A stretch of 64,000 bases of DNA from Calliphora vicina (taxonomy: Eukaryota > Arthropoda > Insecta > Diptera > Calliphoridae), in contig NC_088780.1 of assembly GCF_958450345.1 (NCBI RefSeq), forward strand, positions 62,581,533 through 62,645,532, in the 5' to 3' direction. The stretch's first letter is position 1. Every line of letters starts with the position of its first letter. The notes under the pieces are model-generated. The model was not told the DNA's origin, made no database searches, and saw nothing but the letters and a program-made list of their open reading frames with translations. The position numbers and the translations under genes are program-made. Below, piece after piece: positions 21,826 through 33,300 of this stretch.

Positions 21826-23934
21826 TTTTTTTTTATCATTGTTTTATTTTATAATTTAATACTAATTTGGTTGGTTTTCATTTTTTCGCTGAATATATAG
21901 GAAAATCTAAGTACCCTGAAATTTTGGTTGAAATCGGTCAACCCGTTTCCGCAGTTAGTGTTGACATCAAAGTGTACACTTCTTTTTATATATTAGATTG
22001 TACTTGCGAGTGACTACATTAATTTTCTACTTATCGTATCATTTAATAGATGCAGTTCGAGATAATGTAGAAGAAACCAGACAAAGTAATTACAAATGTG
22101 CTGAAATTAATAAAAAGCGACATTTTTAAGCCGTTTGCGTATGTGGTCCACCTCAAATTTCTAGAAAAACTGATTAAAAATATAAACAAAACAAATATAT
22201 ACAGTTTTAACTGTCATGATTATGAAGAAAAAAATATAGAACTTATTTTTTCTTATTTGCTTTTTACTCTCTCTAATGCTTGTGTTTTTCTGCATCAGCT
22301 TTGAGTGTGTCAAAAGTTAGCTTAATACTTATCGAGATGAAGTCAGTTGTTATAATAAAATAGCTCATCTATGCACAATTTTGCAGTTATAAGTTCCCAA
22401 TATTGGTTTAATTACACCAGCGGAAGAACTCACAGTACTTTGTTACACTTATTATTTTTCAGTCAACTCGCGTTTTCGAAATATCGATTTTTTTATTTTA
22501 TATTCACATTAAATACCCTATTTTTTGGAGTTTCCTTCTAAATTTTGGGTAATACAGCACAGAATATGAAAGTTTTTACCATTAAACTGGTCTACGTAAA
22601 CATATGATTCTTTTTAGTATAATAATTCTGATGAATGTTTGTTTTAAGCTTTATTGAGGATAAATAAAATGTTGTATTCCGAAAATTCTAAACAAGAATT
22701 TTTATTTTTAATATTTAGCTAGGTTCAACCTTTTCTATTGTTTTAGATTTTATTAAAAATACTCTAATTAAAACTACCAATGTCGTATGCATACAAACAT
22801 CTGTATTTACATGAGACAATAATATTTCAATTCAATTCGTTTTATTTATTAAAAATTTCATTAATTATTTATTTATTAAAAATGATAAAATAAGACAAGT
22901 AAAATGAAAAATGTTCAGCAAAAACACAGCAAAAGTGTAATATTTGAAAATCTATGCCACTTTTTGAAAATATATATTTATGTCAAGTATTTCATGTAGA
23001 GGTTAGACAAAATAAAATAAATTATAAAAAAATTTAAAGATTTACATTCAGTAAAAATAATTGTGTAAAATAAAAAAAAATATCAAAAAAAATTCATGAC
23101 TTTTTTTTGGATAAAATATTTTTAAAATATTTAAAAATTATTTCTGTCGATTTTTCAGAATATTTTGTTATTAAGAATTTATTTTCATAATATTCTAAAT
23201 ATTGAAATATAAAAACCTGTGTAAAATGTATTAAAAAAATTTAAATTTCATACTTCTGTTCATATTTAAAAAAAAGTTAAAAACATGACGTTTGCAATAA
23301 ATGTTTTTGGTTACTTTTTTAGCATTTTGGTTATTTTTTTAATCAAATTTGGTTACAAATATTTTGAGGTTGTGGCAACACTGAATGAGAATTACAAATC
23401 AAAGACACGAGTGCATAATTTGTATATATTTGAGTGCGTCTGGTTACGTAGTAAAGACGTATATATTTATAAATAGATTTGTTTGTTGTTGTTTTTTTTT
23501 AATACACAAACCTTCATCACTGTAGGTCTCGTATTTAGTATTTATATTAAGGTATACTTTGGTGAAGGGTATATAAGATTCGGCACAGCCGAATATACCT
23601 CTGTTACTTGTTTTTATCTTATGTTGTATTATTGGCCGTTATCTTAAATAAATCACGTTAAAAACTGACAGATGGCATAACTGAAATCAAAATAATTAAA
23701 TTTTATTGAAATGCAAAATTCTCTATCTTATCATTTTCATGCATACACATTGAATATTTTAAAAAGAAAAATCCTCTATCTATCATAAAGTCCAAAATAA
23801 TGCAAAATTTTAAAAACCAATTATATGTGAAATTCAGTAGTTGCTTTAAAAATATATTGTAGAATACCGAATTTTATTACAGTTTTTTGGCTTTTTTTCC
23901 AAAAACTATAGCTGTTATCAAAAAACTGGAGTAG

Positions 23935-24250
23935 GGTGGGTAAAAATTTTTATAATTTAATTTTCAAATGCGAATATCTCCTAAGTTATAAGAGATAATT
24001 GATAGCTATTGATCGATAGTAGTGCTCGTAGTGAAATCGGAATAGAGACGAAGAAATAGGATCTTTTTAAAAATTTAACATACCCGAGGTGTCCTACTTT
24101 GGGGACCCCTGGCCGCACCCCTGGTGGACCCATGCGTTCAAAATTCAAAACTTAAACTCGACAACACTTCTTCTTTGCGCATGTCATTCAAATCGGACTT
24201 AGGTTTTAGAAGTTACAGATTAGTTTCCCTCTTTTTTTCACACCACTGTA
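23935..24250 (-). repeat. Dispersed repeat starting CACAGTGG, copy 2 (minus)
   Basis: Reverse-complement relative of the 19.24 kb repeat, sharing the GAGTTTAAGTTTTGAATTTT-like block and the AATCTGTAACTTCTAAA block. Ends near CCACTGTAC. Non-coding. Confidence 0.5.
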
Positions 24251-24604
24251 CGGCGTTAAATCGCATGATCTTGGTGCCAGTTTACATCAGAATTTCTTGA
24301 TATAATTTGTTCTGGAAAAAACACATTAAATGAATTTTACCACACATATTACGGCTCCATAGGGTTCCTCAAATCTATGACTATTTTATCGGCGAACCTT
24401 TCCATTTCAAAAATATCGCGATTTGAAGATTGAAAAATTTTTTATAATTCAGGTATGTTCTGCAAATCACATTTTATAGAAGTGGTTTGAAACCACAAAA
24501 ATGGTGTTCAGTGCACATAATTTTGTGATTTTAATTATTTCTGATTTAGTTGTTGGACAATACATTGGCAGATAATTCGATCAAGAGAAAGAATCGATTT
24601 AAAG

Positions 24605-25256
24605 TTGCCCGGATTTTATTACAATAAGTATGATGACTACAGGAATCTCAAGGATGTACTAATTGGCGCAATGAACAAACATTACTTACATTGCAGCATT
24701 TTGAAGTTCCCTAAGGAATCCCCGGGAATGTGCTGTTCGAACGGTAAAGTTATTCTGCCACCAGTTATTGAGCCGTCTGAGCTGCTACTAAGTTACATTT
24801 CCGGCGCGAATCCTATTTCCAAACACTTCCTTCAAAATATCCAAAAGTACAACACATGCTTTCAAATAACATCGGCTTGATCCCTCCACAAATTAGATTT
24901 CATTTCCGGACTTCTGCCAAATGCAAATGAATATTCAAGACGTTGTCGACAAAGTATTCCCAAGTCTTACAACGAACTACAACAATTCGGATTGTCTGTG
25001 GGAACATGCAATTTTGGCACCAACAAATTATGATGTTAACAAGATCAATAAGCAAATACAATTGAAACTGCTTGGCAAAACAATAAAATACAAATAGATT
25101 GACACAGTAATGAACGAAGAACAAGCCGTCGATTATCCTACTGAATTTGTGAATTCATTTGATCGCCGACTTTGTCCGAAACTGTATATTAAAATCGAGA
25201 TGCAATATAAAACAGATGTTTTCTAAGGGCCAGCAACGCGGACCGGGTTCAGCTAG
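24605..25256 (+). pseudogene. Helitron remnant: pre-Rep region joined to helicase end and 3' terminus
   Basis: The first 91-codon frame shows C-C-S-N-G-K-V-I-L-P-P and F-L-Q-N-I-Q-K-Y-N, the conserved block upstream of the Rep nuclease in Helitron polyproteins. From about 24.92 kb another frame gives L-W-E-H-A-I-L-A-P-T-N, then K-Y-K, an in-frame TAG and Y-P-T-E-F-V-N-S, the helicase end. Rep and most of the helicase are deleted. The segment ends GGACCGGGTTCAGCTAG|T, a CTAG|T Helitron 3' end. The helicase part is closely similar to the 9.87 kb copy. Confidence 0.85.
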
Positions 25257-25512
25257 TAAATAATAAAGAGATACGAAAAAACAAAAACAATTTAATAATA
25301 GGAATCAATCAATAACAAATTAAAAAACACATGTTTTTATTTTAATGACGATTTATTAAATTGCAATGCAAGGTGCTTACAAATAGTAATGATCTGACCA
25401 ACAACAAGCAATTTACATAAAATGAGTTTTATTTTCTGACGGAAAAAATAAAAGTCCTCAAATGACTTTTATTTTATGACGGATATTTAAAACCATGGAA
25501 TAATATATCCAT

Positions 25513-26016
25513 AGAAGCGCTACTGAGAGGGAAAAAACCTAAGTCTGTTGTCAAAAACCTAAGTCGTGAGAATGTATTAGTACAAAGTATTGAGATTGTG
25601 TTGGTGCCTTTTTAATTTTCACCAGACACACTGAGTTGTATAAAAATGTTAAAATTTAAATTTATGTAAATTTTCTTCTATTTTCAATACCAAAAATTGA
25701 AACTCTGTTCAATAAATTAAATTCCACCACAAATAAAATTAAGTGTCAAAAATTAATCAAACATTTTTTTTTTCGTTTGAGCAAAATTAACGTGTTTCGG
25801 CTAAAAAGTGTCCTGAAAAGTATTAAAATAATTTGCAAAATATTGTGTAGAAGTGAAATAAAGTGGTTCGGTCTATATTTAATCGGAAAATCAAAGTTAA
25901 AATTTCAAGTATTTTAATGTGTTTAATTCTCTCACAGGTATGTTGAATTCACATATCACAAGTACGTGTGAGAGAGTAATTATTGTTACTCTCAGCTTAC
26001 TCTCAGTTGCGCCTCT
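25513..26016. mobile_element. MITE related in its interior to the 4600 element
   Basis: AGAAGCGCTACTGAGAG on the left pairs with CTCTCAGTTGCGCCTCT on the right. The interior shares TTTTTAATTTTCACCAGACA and AAATAAAATTAAGTGTCAAA with 4.71-4.87 kb, but the two copies have different termini. No clear target duplication seen. Confidence 0.6.
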
Positions 26017-26854
26017 AGTTGTACCCTATGTTTAAAACTCTTTTTTTTAACAGTTTCATCGGAACTTTTATTTTTACGGTGAAAAATAACAGTTTTAGAT
26101 GGATTTTTATTTTGAAAGTCACAAAATAACGGTTATAAAATAACTTTTTTGATATCCCTTATAACCGTTACGGTCCCTGACTTATTGTGATAAATATGAA
26201 CGTGCACTTGTCTTTTGTGTTTTTTATTCCAACGTATTTTTTTTTATTCAAACAATGACCTGGTATATTTTTTTACCTCAAAATAAAATTGGCCGGTTAG
26301 AGGGTTAAGGAGGAGTTCAGTTACTAACATACGTACAGAAGAATTATATATGTATATAAAGATTTAATGGAATGTAATTGTGCGTACTTATTGTTGCATT
26401 GAATCCAATGTGGAAAAATATATTTTTTCCTTTATTCCATTAGATATTTTTAAACATTTATACGTTTTTTAAAAAAAAAAATCACTCATAGTGTAAAAAA
26501 TTTTCAAAAATGGCCTAACTTCAAGAAGCCATAAAAATTAAATTCGAGCTAACTTTTCAAAACCCTTTAGCAGTTCTGTTTACTTAATGGTCTACTTTTA
26601 TTTCCCATTGGAATTGTTGAGGCTGGTTTTTCTTGTTGCACAGTCATATTAAACAAATTTAAACGAATTTGGTCAAATTAAGAACGATGCCTTTGATTGG
26701 CTGCATAATGTTCAAGAATCTTTGAATTCTTTTGCATTTTAATGCAGTACATCATAATAATAAAAATCAATTCAAACTGAAATCGTCAAGAATACATACG
26801 TTTTGTTGCATAGAGAATTATAGGTAGAGGCGAGACCATAGAGAATTATACATA
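26017..26854. other. AT-rich DNA without a gene
   Basis: Contains a minus-oriented hAT-like end CAGGGACCGTAACGG at about 26.18 kb without a visible partner. Otherwise nothing recognised. Confidence 0.4.
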
Positions 26855-27150
26855 GAGACGAACACTCCGATTTGTCAAACAAGAATATAACAAATCATAT
26901 GTTGGATGTAATAACAAAATACATTGACTAGCATGTATTTTGTTGTTGCAAGAGTTAGGTTTTTGACATCAGACTTAGGTTTTTGACAATTACGTCTCTA
27001 TGTTACCCTATGGACGAGACACTCTGATTTGTCAAACAAAAATAGAACAAATCATATGATACAACAACAAAATACATTGACTAGCATGTATTTGGTTGTT
27101 GCAAGAGTTAGGTTTTTGACAATTACGTATCGTCTCTATGTTACCATATG
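26855..27150 (+). repeat. Tandem duplication, two units of about 150 bp
   Basis: Unit 1 (26855-27011) and unit 2 (27013-27150) share CTCTGATTTGTCAAACAA-like, AACAAATCATATG, AAATACATTGACTAGCATGT and GCAAGAGTTAGGTTTTTGAC blocks; unit 1 has an additional duplicated TTAGGTTTTTGACA. Non-coding. Confidence 0.8.
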
Positions 27151-27449
27151 TTTTGTTGTTTCTTAAGGTATTTATAGACGGCAATACTGAGTATTAATAT
27201 TTGTCAAAAACTCAAGTATCATAATACAATTTCATCGTCTAAACAAAATTTGTATTATATTTTCAAAAATACTGTGGCACTTACTGTAACACATATTTTA
27301 ATTTTATACTTTGTTTTTAACTTTTTAAATTTGTTTAGTAACTTTTGATTTTTATTTTTCTTAAATAAAATTTTATTGATAGTTAATTTTGAAACTATTT
27401 GAGTCGGACGTATTTTATTTGTGAATAATCCCACAAATTTGGTGACCCC

Positions 27450-28420
27450 ATGTCCTTATTACATTCTCCGACTCCTCCTGCGGATCAAGCAATCCTACAT
27501 AATCCTAATACAACTGGACAATCAACACGCAATCTTCAACAAGATGATTCAGCAAGATTTCCAGAAGCAGCAGTTACATCTACAGCTACAACTACAACTC
27601 AAAAACTTCCACCATTTTGGACTGAACAACCCCAATTATGGTTTATTCAAATTGAATCACTATTCCAACTTTCAAGAATATCTCGAGATGAAATAAAATA
27701 TTCGCATGTGGTTGCTACCCAACGATTTGTATGGACATCTATAAATAAAGATTGTAACAAATGGGTTAAAATGTGTAAAATTTGTCAAGCTGCAAAAGTG
27801 AATCGTCACACAAAATCAAGATTTGGTGTCTTTTCTCAAGAAACTCAACGATTTGCAACAATCCATATGGACATTGTAGGACCACCATCAGAAGGGTATC
27901 AATATATGTTGACTATATTAGTCCGTTTTACCCGATGGGTTGAAGTTATACCATTAAAAAGTATTACGTCTGAAGAATTATACAGAAAATTCATTTAAGG
28001 TTGGGTGAGTAGATTTGGCTGTCCACATAAAATACATACAGATCGAGGAAGACAGTTTACCTCAAAAGTTTTTGCAAATATTGCTAGAACTATTGGAGCA
28101 CAACATCAACAATCCACAGCGTATCATCCACAATCAAATGGAATCATACACTAAAAACAGCTCTAATCTGCAACGAAAACTTACAATGGACAAAAACACT
28201 ACCTATTGTTCTACTAGGATTACGAGCAGTTTATAAAGAAGATATTAAAGCATCTTCTGCCGAACTAGTTTATGGAGAAGTCCTTCGATTATCAGGTGAT
28301 TATTTTAAAAGCAACATAGACTACAATACAAATCCTTCAGAAGTGTTAACACATCTTCGACAAACTTTTGAAAATGTCAAGTCAGTAAACGAGAGGTTAG
28401 TGGTTCGCCACCTGTCAAAG
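27450..28420 (+). pseudogene. Gag start fused to integrase remnant (Ty3/gypsy type)
   Basis: The first about 85 residues are a Pro/Thr-rich gag N-terminus with F-W-T-E-Q-P-Q-L-W-F. They run straight into an integrase: the zinc-binding C-K-I-C-Q-A-A-K, then H-M-D-I-V-G-P (first catalytic Asp) and F-T-R-W-V-E-V-I-P. A stop at 27996-27998 precedes G-C-P-H-K-I-H-T-D-R-G-R-Q-F-T (second Asp) and A-Y-H-P-Q-S-N-G in shifted frames up to about 28.14 kb, then decayed integrase C-terminal sequence to about 28.4 kb. Protease and reverse transcriptase are deleted. Confidence 0.85.
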
Positions 28421-28501
28421 CCATTAATTTTTTTGTTCATATCATATTGATTTATATGTTGATGTTAAAACTATTGTTAACTTACAATAAAATAACTCGT
28501 A

Positions 28502-28575
28502 CATGGAGCAGTGAGTTAGTAGCTTGCCTATCAAACACAAGCTAATAATGTGACTGTTCGATTCCCACGCAAGGC
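28502..28575 (+). other. tRNA-like sequence (SINE-type) inside the LTR element
   Basis: GAGTTAGTAGCTTG resembles a pol III A box and TGTTCGATTCCCACGC a B box, with TAGCTTG...CAAGCTA able to pair between them. T-arm pairing is poor, so it is not a functional tRNA; a tRNA-derived SINE scrap is the likeliest reading. Confidence 0.35.
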
Positions 28576-28932
28576 AATATTTTTTGTGTTTTTTTAGCTA
28601 CATATTCTTGTTGTGAATTTACTACTTATTTCTTAACTGATTGTAAGTACATTTGTAAGCTTGACATGAATGAAATTGTTGAAATTACAACTGTCTCAAA
28701 AGATTCAAGACCTGTTAAAATGATATCGTTTAAGTCTGATTAAACTAGGAAGGGGTAATGCGGCACTTACTGTAACACATATTTTAATTTTATACTTCGT
28801 TTTTAACTTTTTAAATTTGTTTAGTAACTTTTGATTTTTATTTTAATTTTATTTAAATAAAATTTTATTGATTGTTAATTTTGAAACTATTTGAGTCGGA
28901 CGTATTTTATTTTATTTGTGAATAACCCTACG

Positions 28933-29788
28933 AATGATTTTTTTGTTTTTTTTTTTTAACTTTTTATTTTCATATGTATCGGGTATGTATTTATAAATAC
29001 GAATAAGGCAAACAAAAATGTCAAGAAAATATAAAATAAAAATAAAGTTTGCAGAAAAATATCAATCAACAAAGAAATAAAATATTTGTAATACTATCGT
29101 GTAAACAAACAATAAATGTTTTTTCGAAACAGTATTGCCATCTATTAATACCTATAATATTTATTTATAATACATATAAAATCAAAATGTCTTATTTATA
29201 CACAGAAAAAAATATTTATAACAAATTTTTCGCAAATATTCCTTAAAATAATGAATGCACTTTTAGATACCACTAACTAATAAGTCAAAATACACAATAA
29301 TTTTAAAGTTACGTATTTCAGATAATGCATATGTACTCGTATGTATGTAAATTACACAATAACACAGTACTTTTTATTTTTATTTTAAATATAAATCTTA
29401 TTTTAAATGATAAAAATCTATTTTATTAGAATGAATAAAGCTTGGTTAATTTTTAACCATTATCAATTAAGTTTTTGCAATTTTTGATAAAAATATTAAT
29501 AGATTTTTTTACCCTAATCAAATTCTAGAGTAATCCATTTAATTACACTTGTTATTGAATATTTTTCTACAATTTCAAAAACTTTTAGTAAATTAATATA
29601 CAATTTATTTAATAAAAAAAAATAATTGAAAATGTTATTTTCGTAATTGAATTTACATTTTAGTTTTTTTCTGTGTCTATTATATCATTTATTAAATTTT
29701 TATTCTCTTAAAAAAAAATATGTAAATAATTTAAACAAAAGTATTGAATCTTGGAAAATACAAAAATATATATGTATGTATGTATGTA
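28933..29788. other. AT-rich DNA without a gene
   Basis: No coding or repeat signal beyond short TATG microsatellite stretches near 29.34 and 29.77 kb. Confidence 0.5.
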
Positions 29789-29953
29789 CAGTGACTCTCA
29801 AAAGTGAGTAAACACCAACAACTATTTGATTTTTTTCAATCCATCGATTAAAATTTAAAAGTTTCGGTTTGTTGGAGATTGGACTATAATGATTTTCATG
29901 ATCTAAAAAAAATCGAAAAATCACTGGTGTTTACTCACTTTTGAGGTTGTGTG
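29789..29953. mobile_element. MITE with Tc1-like ends, copy 1 (165 bp)
   Basis: CAGTGACTCTCAAAAGTGAG on the left pairs with CTCACTTTTGAGGTTGTGTG on the right, with TA on both sides. Interior shares TTTCGGTTTGTTGGAGATTG and GGACTATAATGATTTTCATG with copy 2 at 32.44 kb. No coding capacity. Confidence 0.85.
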
Positions 29954-30030
29954 TATATTGTAATTACATTGAACAGAAATACATTACACTCCATCCGAAT
30001 TATGAACTTTAAATCTGGCTTCAAATATAT

Positions 30031-30484
30031 GTACAATAGGCTGGGACGATTTGTATTAACGATTTAACCCTTAAATGCATGATTTTTACTTTTATTTTTG
30101 TATAAAGTTGATTTTTATTTATTATATTTCATTAAGCTTTAGTTTGATTTAGAATTTCGTTAGCTGAAACTTTTCGTACTCCATTTAATTTTTCATAATT
30201 AGAATCTGAATTAGTATCAAGCTTATATTCGTCTAAAATTAAGTGGGCCTGGAATGTAGACAATTGGCAACAATATGCATTAAAGTGTTAAAAGTAAAAA
30301 AATCGTATAGCATATATAAATAAAAACTATTAAGTACTGAAATATCATTGGATAAAAGACGAAATGCGCAAGATAGGATTTGATTTTAGAACTATGTTTT
30401 TTTGGGTAAACTTTCTTAGAATTTTCCATAGAATGCGTTTCTGCTATACGATTTTTCGTGAAAAAAATCGACCCGCCCTAATGT
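30031..30484. mobile_element. Short inverted-repeat element related to the 6.43 kb element
   Basis: GTACAATAGGCTGGGACGAT on the left and ATCGACCCGCCCTAATGTAC on the right. The GTACAxTAG...GGG(A/T)C start is the same as in the 1.58 kb element at 6431-8015, so it is probably a shorter member of that family. No convincing coding frame. Confidence 0.65.
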
Positions 30485-32437
30485 ACATACATTTTGTTGG
30501 CCTCATGTTGACAGGCCCTACACTTCGTCACAAACATTTAATGGAATAGTATAGAAATAACGGTTTTATAAGCAATTGTATAAAAAAGATACATTTTGAT
30601 AATACAGTTTCTATTTTGTTTTTAACTTCTCCTGTAAATTTTAAATTATTTAAGTTAGGGCCACAGAGAAACAACAAGATCGGAAACTAGAACAAAATTT
30701 TACTCAAAATAATCACACATACGAGTGTTGTTTTTGTTTTCACATAGTTTTTTTTACTAATACATTCTCAGCACAGGACAGGAGACAGGAGAGTTTTCGC
30801 TCTATGTATATTTCTCTATGGTTAGGGCCTTTGTACATGAGACCAATGATAATATCGTTCAAAAGATCCTTTAGTTGTATCCAAGTTTCAATTTGTAAGG
30901 ATGTATGTATGTCGAATTTAATCAAAAACGGAATAAGTCTAATAGCTTAGATTATGAAAATTATTTTTGGGACCATTTGAAACTAAAACCAAAAAAAAAA
31001 TTTAAACTTACATTGATACATTAGGATAAAAGGTAATATAATATAATAAATACATTTATATTATGCATGTAAATTTAAATACGTATAATACAAAATGTTG
31101 TTAGTTTTTATGTAATACATTATTGTGCATGCATTCAATTTACATGTCATACATAATTTAAGAAGTTTATTTTAAATCAAATTTATTAAGAATTATTCAT
31201 AAAAATAACAACAAATATATATGTATGTATAATCAAGCATTTCAAAAACGTGCATAAAATTATATTGAGCATTTAGCTTAATATTTTATTATTATTATTT
31301 TTCTTGTGATAAATTAAAAATATATACATACATATGTACATATGTATATTTATAGTATGTAATGAATGATATTAACTAGTATGAATACATTTAAATCAAA
31401 TTAGTTGCATTCAAAATAAATACATATTTATATGCATATGCATATTAGACAGACCGAACGCCTGGTTACCCGTTAAAAATAAAGTTTGCTTCATTATCAG
31501 ATGCTATTTCAAAAATATTATTCTAAAACATACTCTTGATTAGCTAAATTTTTTCTAAACGAACAATACACAGTGGACAAGGTTTTTTGGAACTTCTGAG
31601 GAGTAAATAAAGGCCTTTTATATAAGTATTTGATATTGTTGTAAACATTATGACTTGTGGATTGATATTTTAGTAAAACTAAATAATTTTATAAAATGTT
31701 GGGACTTCATTTTTCTTAAAAACTGAAAAAAATATAATATGGTGATTTTCCACGAATAAAAATATAAAATTTGAATTAATGTAAAATTTTAAAAGTTAAT
31801 GATATCATAACAAAATTTGGAACCAATATTGACTCAAATGTCCTTAAATCAATGGATTTAGAATTTTTGACATTCCTTATATTTAAATACCAAAATTCTT
31901 AAAACGGGGAAAATGTGTTCCAAAAACTGAGTTTTTTTAGAAAAGTGCTCACTGTGACGTTATTTACCGTGTGATAGTAAAAACACTTAGTAAGTATTTA
32001 AGAAACATAAGGGGTTATACAAATATGGAGCATTTTCGTGGATCGGTGATTTGCCTTTTTAGAATTTTTTACTCAAACCGAAATTTTTTAAAATTTGCCA
32101 AGTTTGGATAGGTCTGGGATCATGTAAAAATTCTATATAATTTTTTTCTACAAAAGAAAAAATGTTTGCTATGTCCGCGTTAATGTTTCATTCTGCCCCA
32201 CAGTGCACCATTAGATATGTCTCCCAAATACCTTTTACAGAATACCATCATGTAATGTTGTTTCATTAATTTTTTAGACTGGCAAAGTAACTATTGACCA
32301 AAGATTAATTTTATACGAATTGGTATCTTTAAATAAGCCAAACTTCATTTGCATGGGGTGACTGAAAACGCAAAGTTATTTTGTATGGGCAGTCAGTGAA
32401 TTGTTCGTATGTATTAAAAATATATGTAGTACATATA
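30485..32437. other. AT-rich DNA without a gene
   Basis: Nothing coding recognised. CACAGTGGACAAGG (31.57 kb) and CTGCCCCACAGTG (32.2 kb) could be the ends of one 640 bp element, but the match is short. Confidence 0.4.
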
Positions 32438-32666
32438 CAGTGAGCCTCAAAAGTGAGTATACACCAACAAATATTTAATTTTTTTTAAGATAATGAAAAT
32501 TCTAAAATTTATTAATAGATTAAAATTTTAATGTTTCGGTTTGTTGGAGATTGAGTTGAATAATAGATTCTGTTGTGAAAAAAAAGATTTAAGTCGGACT
32601 ATAATGATTTTCATGATCCTAAAAAAATCAAAAAATCGCGGGTGTTTACTCACTTGAGGCTGTGTG
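32438..32666. mobile_element. MITE with Tc1-like ends, copy 2 (229 bp)
   Basis: CAGTGAGCCTCAAAAGTGAG pairs with CTCACTTGAGGCTGTGTG, TA on both sides. It has about 60 more internal bases than copy 1 at 29.79 kb, including a segment with AATAGATTCTGTTG, so copy 1 may be an internal deletion of this form. Confidence 0.85.
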
Positions 32667-33075
32667 TATATTAAAATAATTAGCTTTTAAACACATAAAT
32701 TAACAACGAATTATTCCATATTACTTATAATAATTAGCTTGAATTCTACGCAAATAAATTATATACTTTTATTATCGATTTAAACAAAATGAAATGAAAA
32801 AAAAAATTAAATAAATATGTAAAATATTCTAAATTAACGCATGTATTTTAATTGCTTAGTGAAATGTAATCGAAGTGTGAGAGAAATGACCACACACACA
32901 CATGAAGTTAGTTATGGAATTGTGAATAAATGTTAATAAATTTTAAATACATTTTACAAAATCAAAGAACTAAAAAAATACTTCCTTTTTCTCTCTAATT
33001 TTATCCAATAAAAAATTGTTAATAAATACACAAATTATAAAATAAATAAATAAATAGAGTAAATGCTATTGAAAA

Positions 33076-33300
33076 TTAAGTCTTTTTTTTAATAACAAAG
33101 AAAAATAAATGGTAAAATATATACAATTCTAATTTTCCAATCTTTATTCTTTTGAATTCGATAATATTATGTACTAGGCTATCGCTAACAGCTTCTACCT
33201 GACTGATACCTGTGCTATTCTTTAAAGCGGAGATTACCAGAAGTTGTTCATCATCTCCTTTGCTTACCAATATTGCAACAACAAACTTTAAATTAATATT
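33076..33300 (-). CDS. Possible host exon (minus strand), unrecognised
   Basis: The minus frame reads I-L-V-S-K-G-D-D-E-Q-L-L-V-I-S-A-L-K and V-E-A-V-S-D-S-L-V-H-N-I-I-E-F-K-R, with codon use and composition unlike the surrounding AT-rich noise. Just upstream a CTTACAG could be a splice acceptor (exon start about 33.30 kb). The frame ends at TAA 33076 after a Phe/Lys-rich tail that looks non-conserved, so the true exon may end earlier. I do not recognise the family. It could be the last exon of a gene lying to the right or a decayed pseudogene. Confidence 0.3.
   Translation of the reverse strand, partial: NINLKFVVAILVSKGDDEQLLVISALKNSTGISQVEAVSDSLVHNIIEFKRIKIGKLELYIFYHLFFFVIKKKT

Larger units (their letters stand above)
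21110..23620 (-). repeat. Dispersed hairpin-ended repeat, copy 3 (minus), probably with other sequence inserted
   Basis: The right end reads GGTGAAGGGTATATAAGATTCGGCACAGCCGAATAT (23.56-23.60 kb), the complement of the copy 2 start. The left end (21.1-21.3 kb) carries a terminal hairpin plus the AAGTATATATATTCTGGATC and ATAGCGGAGTCGAT segments. Between them lie 2.2 kb of AT-rich DNA, including the 21.6-21.8 kb palindromes, so the copy is either long or carries an insertion. Confidence 0.6.
27272..28932 (+). mobile_element. LTR retrotransposon deletion derivative, 1.66 kb
   Basis: The left LTR 27272-27435 (TGTGGCAC...CCCACA) and right LTR 28759-28932 (TGCGGCAC...CCCTACG) share nearly all sequence, differing by a few substitutions and two small indels. 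A primer-binding-like AATTTGGTGACCCC follows the left LTR and a purine tract AGGAAGGGG precedes the right one. The internal region is a short gag start joined to integrase pieces. Target duplication is unclear. Confidence 0.85.

Noticed and set aside
26855..27150. CRISPR-like or regulated repeat array
   Set aside because: Only two long units in a eukaryotic, transposon-rich context; simple tandem duplication explains it.
31568..32208. A complete element bounded by CACAGTGG and CCCCACAGTG
   Set aside because: Inverted match is under 10 bases and no target duplication is present; not enough to define an element.
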